Source of the DNA: Symsagittifera roscoffensis
Lineage: Eukaryota > Xenacoelomorpha > Acoela > Convolutidae
NCBI RefSeq assembly: GCF_963678635.1
Contig: NC_087067.1
Location: 41,564,696 to 41,628,695, forward strand
Direction: 5' to 3'
Length of the DNA stretch: 64,000 nucleotides
A program made the position numbers and the translations under genes. The notes beneath the pieces were generated by a model. That model ran no database searches, was not told where the DNA came from, and saw nothing but the letters and a program-made list of their open reading frames with translations. This document shows, piece after piece, positions 62,901 to 64,000 of the stretch (its first letter is position 1; each line of letters begins with the position of its first letter).

Positions 62901-63304
62901 GCGACAGGCGAGAGGGTGTTAGGCTAAAGACTAAGTTGTATATAATGTGTGATATGTGTGCTATGTTATGTTATGTGTTATGTTATTAAGCTCTTGGGTA
63001 AGTAGGGGTTAGTGACCATGAACAACTGAATGACGATCTTAGGAATAGATCCAAAGTTTGGACTGTCCAATCTTAGGTCGAATTCCAAAATTTTAGAGAC
63101 CGATTGATTTTAATAAATTTTAGGCTAAAATAACTTTTTATCTGAACTGTTTTTAAGCAAATTTTAGCATTTTAGCGATATATGTTAAGATGAAACTGAC
63201 AGGTGTAATATTCGTGACCTCTTTTCTAGATCCTGATTGATCGTTTAATTACTCACTTGAGTCAAATCTTTGAATCAAAACCGAATTGAACTTGAAAGAA
63301 TAGA
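62901..63304 (+). other. Spacer between pol and frame X in element B
   Basis: An AT-rich 404-nt spacer collinear with that of A, with a short degenerate TATGTTATGT microsatellite. No open frame. Confidence 0.55.
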
Positions 63305-64000
63305 ATGGATAACTTCAACTTGGATGAATTGATGGACCTGGCAGAGGCATATGTGGGACCGATGGTAGATGCGATCTATCGTCGGCTGATGGGACGTGAC
63401 TTCGCTCTGGAAGACCGAGAGGTAGTCATGTTGCTGACCGCCCTGATCAACATCTTGGGGCATGACAAACGTGGGGACTGCCCCACGGAAGTCCTGTTGA
63501 TGACAGCATATGGAGAGAGGGGAGTACTAGACCGCCCGAACATGAGAGTGATGAGGTGTAGAAACGAGGCTCTCTCAGGGAGTGACTTGGCGAATGAGCC
63601 TGGATTGCGAAGTTCTAGGACTTACCAACCAGGTGAGATGCCTATGCCCTCCAAGCCCAAACCTGGGCTGACGAGAATGCATCAGGAGATGAACAGCGAG
63701 GCTGCCTCGTCTGGTTCACCACTGAGAGCAGCTGTGCCACGAAAGAGGGCGAAAGTAGGACAGAAGGTTCAGACGAACCAAACCATGCAAGATCTGGATG
63801 AGATGAAGGATGAACTGGAAAGTACGAAGAAGGAGCTGGACGAGATGACCAAAAGCATGCTCAAGATGGAGGAAGATCGAGACATGCGGAGAAAATTGTT
63901 CGAAGACTGCAACAAAAAGCAGGGTCAAGAAATTGAGCGCTTGAGGCAGGACTACAAAGAGCGATCGGAACAGATGGCGTTGACAACGGCCGTGGAGAAA
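63305..64000 (+). CDS. Frame X of element B, N-terminal part (runs off window)
   Basis: A continuous frame of 232 codons from MDNFNLDELMDLAEAYVGPM through a Ser/Arg-rich linker (missing in A) to the PMPSKPKPGLTRMHQEMNSE segment and the coiled coil. The SGNH domain is expected beyond the window end. This copy shows the correct start of the SGNH protein, upstream of the start visible in A. Confidence 0.8.
   Translation, partial: MDNFNLDELMDLAEAYVGPMVDAIYRRLMGRDFALEDREVVMLLTALINILGHDKRGDCPTEVLLMTAYGERGVLDRPNMRVMRCRNEALSGSDLANEPGLRSSRTYQPGEMPMPSKPKPGLTRMHQEMNSEAASSGSPLRAAVPRKRAKVGQKVQTNQTMQDLDEMKDELESTKKELDEMTKSMLKMEEDRDMRRKLFEDCNKKQGQEIERLRQDYKERSEQMALTTAVEK

Larger units (their letters stand above)
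49797..64000 (+). mobile_element. Giant Ty3/gypsy-type LTR retrotransposon, copy B (truncated by window)
   Basis: It runs collinear with copy A in the opposite orientation: LTR, leader, pre-gag frame, gag, pol with macro domain, spacer, frame X start. If it has the length of A it would end near 74 kb. It is more diverged and carries lesions different from those of A: a nonsense codon ending gag, deletions in the protease region, at the RT active site and in the linker, and several frameshifts. Confidence 0.92.

Overview
The window is eukaryotic, AT-rich DNA from an animal, probably an invertebrate. The evidence is a CUX/CUT transcription-factor gene split into 16 exons by GT-AG introns, tRNA-derived SINEs, non-LTR retrotransposon remnants and two very large Ty3/gypsy-type LTR retrotransposons. 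I could not place the species. Giant gypsy elements are known from planarians (the Burro family), but nothing here proves a link.

Region 1 (1-24,377). A single recognisable host gene, a CUX1/Cut homologue, lies on the minus strand with its start codon at 23,247 and stop at 2,565. I could join 16 coding exons in consistent phase into 4,236 nt (1,411 codons plus stop). The protein has the CUX N-terminal coiled coil, a divergent first CUT repeat, two clear CUT repeats and a CUX-like C-terminal end. I could not find the homeodomain that every CUX protein should carry after the third CUT repeat; the two exons flanking its expected place are directly phase-compatible. The introns hold a dispersed repeat of about 450 bp always in one orientation, tRNA-derived SINEs, a 187-bp triplicate tandem repeat and a decayed non-LTR reverse transcriptase with long C runs.

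Region 2 (24,378-48,927). Element A is a minus-strand, 24.55-kb LTR retrotransposon with 675-bp LTRs. In its own 5' to 3' order it has: LTR, a 3.2-kb leader with a CCGGAGGGGTC motif array, gag (coiled coil, capsid-like region, two CCHC knuckles), protease, reverse transcriptase, RNase H, a long linker, integrase and a macro (ADP-ribose-binding-like) domain continuing the pol frame. A spacer with a CATAA microsatellite follows. Then come three further tightly packed reading frames: X (coiled coil, SGNH hydrolase with all four catalytic blocks, and a second large domain), Y and Z. The 3' LTR ends the element. It is broken by frameshifts, nonsense codons, a 344-nt deletion and a 1,031-bp tandem duplication.

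Region 3 (48,928-49,796). A plus-strand fragment of a non-LTR retrotransposon (ORF1 plus the start of the endonuclease) separates the two giant elements.

Region 4 (49,797-64,000). Element B is a second, diverged copy on the plus strand, head to head with A and cut off by the window end inside frame X. It keeps a short frame before gag that A has lost, and an intact 787-codon gag, but its pol carries different lesions. Comparing A and B shows which stops are private decay and which are shared, for example the TGA between the pre-gag frame and gag. The pair forms an inverted repeat of at least 14 kb per arm in this window, about 1.1 kb upstream of the CUX start codon, with element A transcribed toward CUX.
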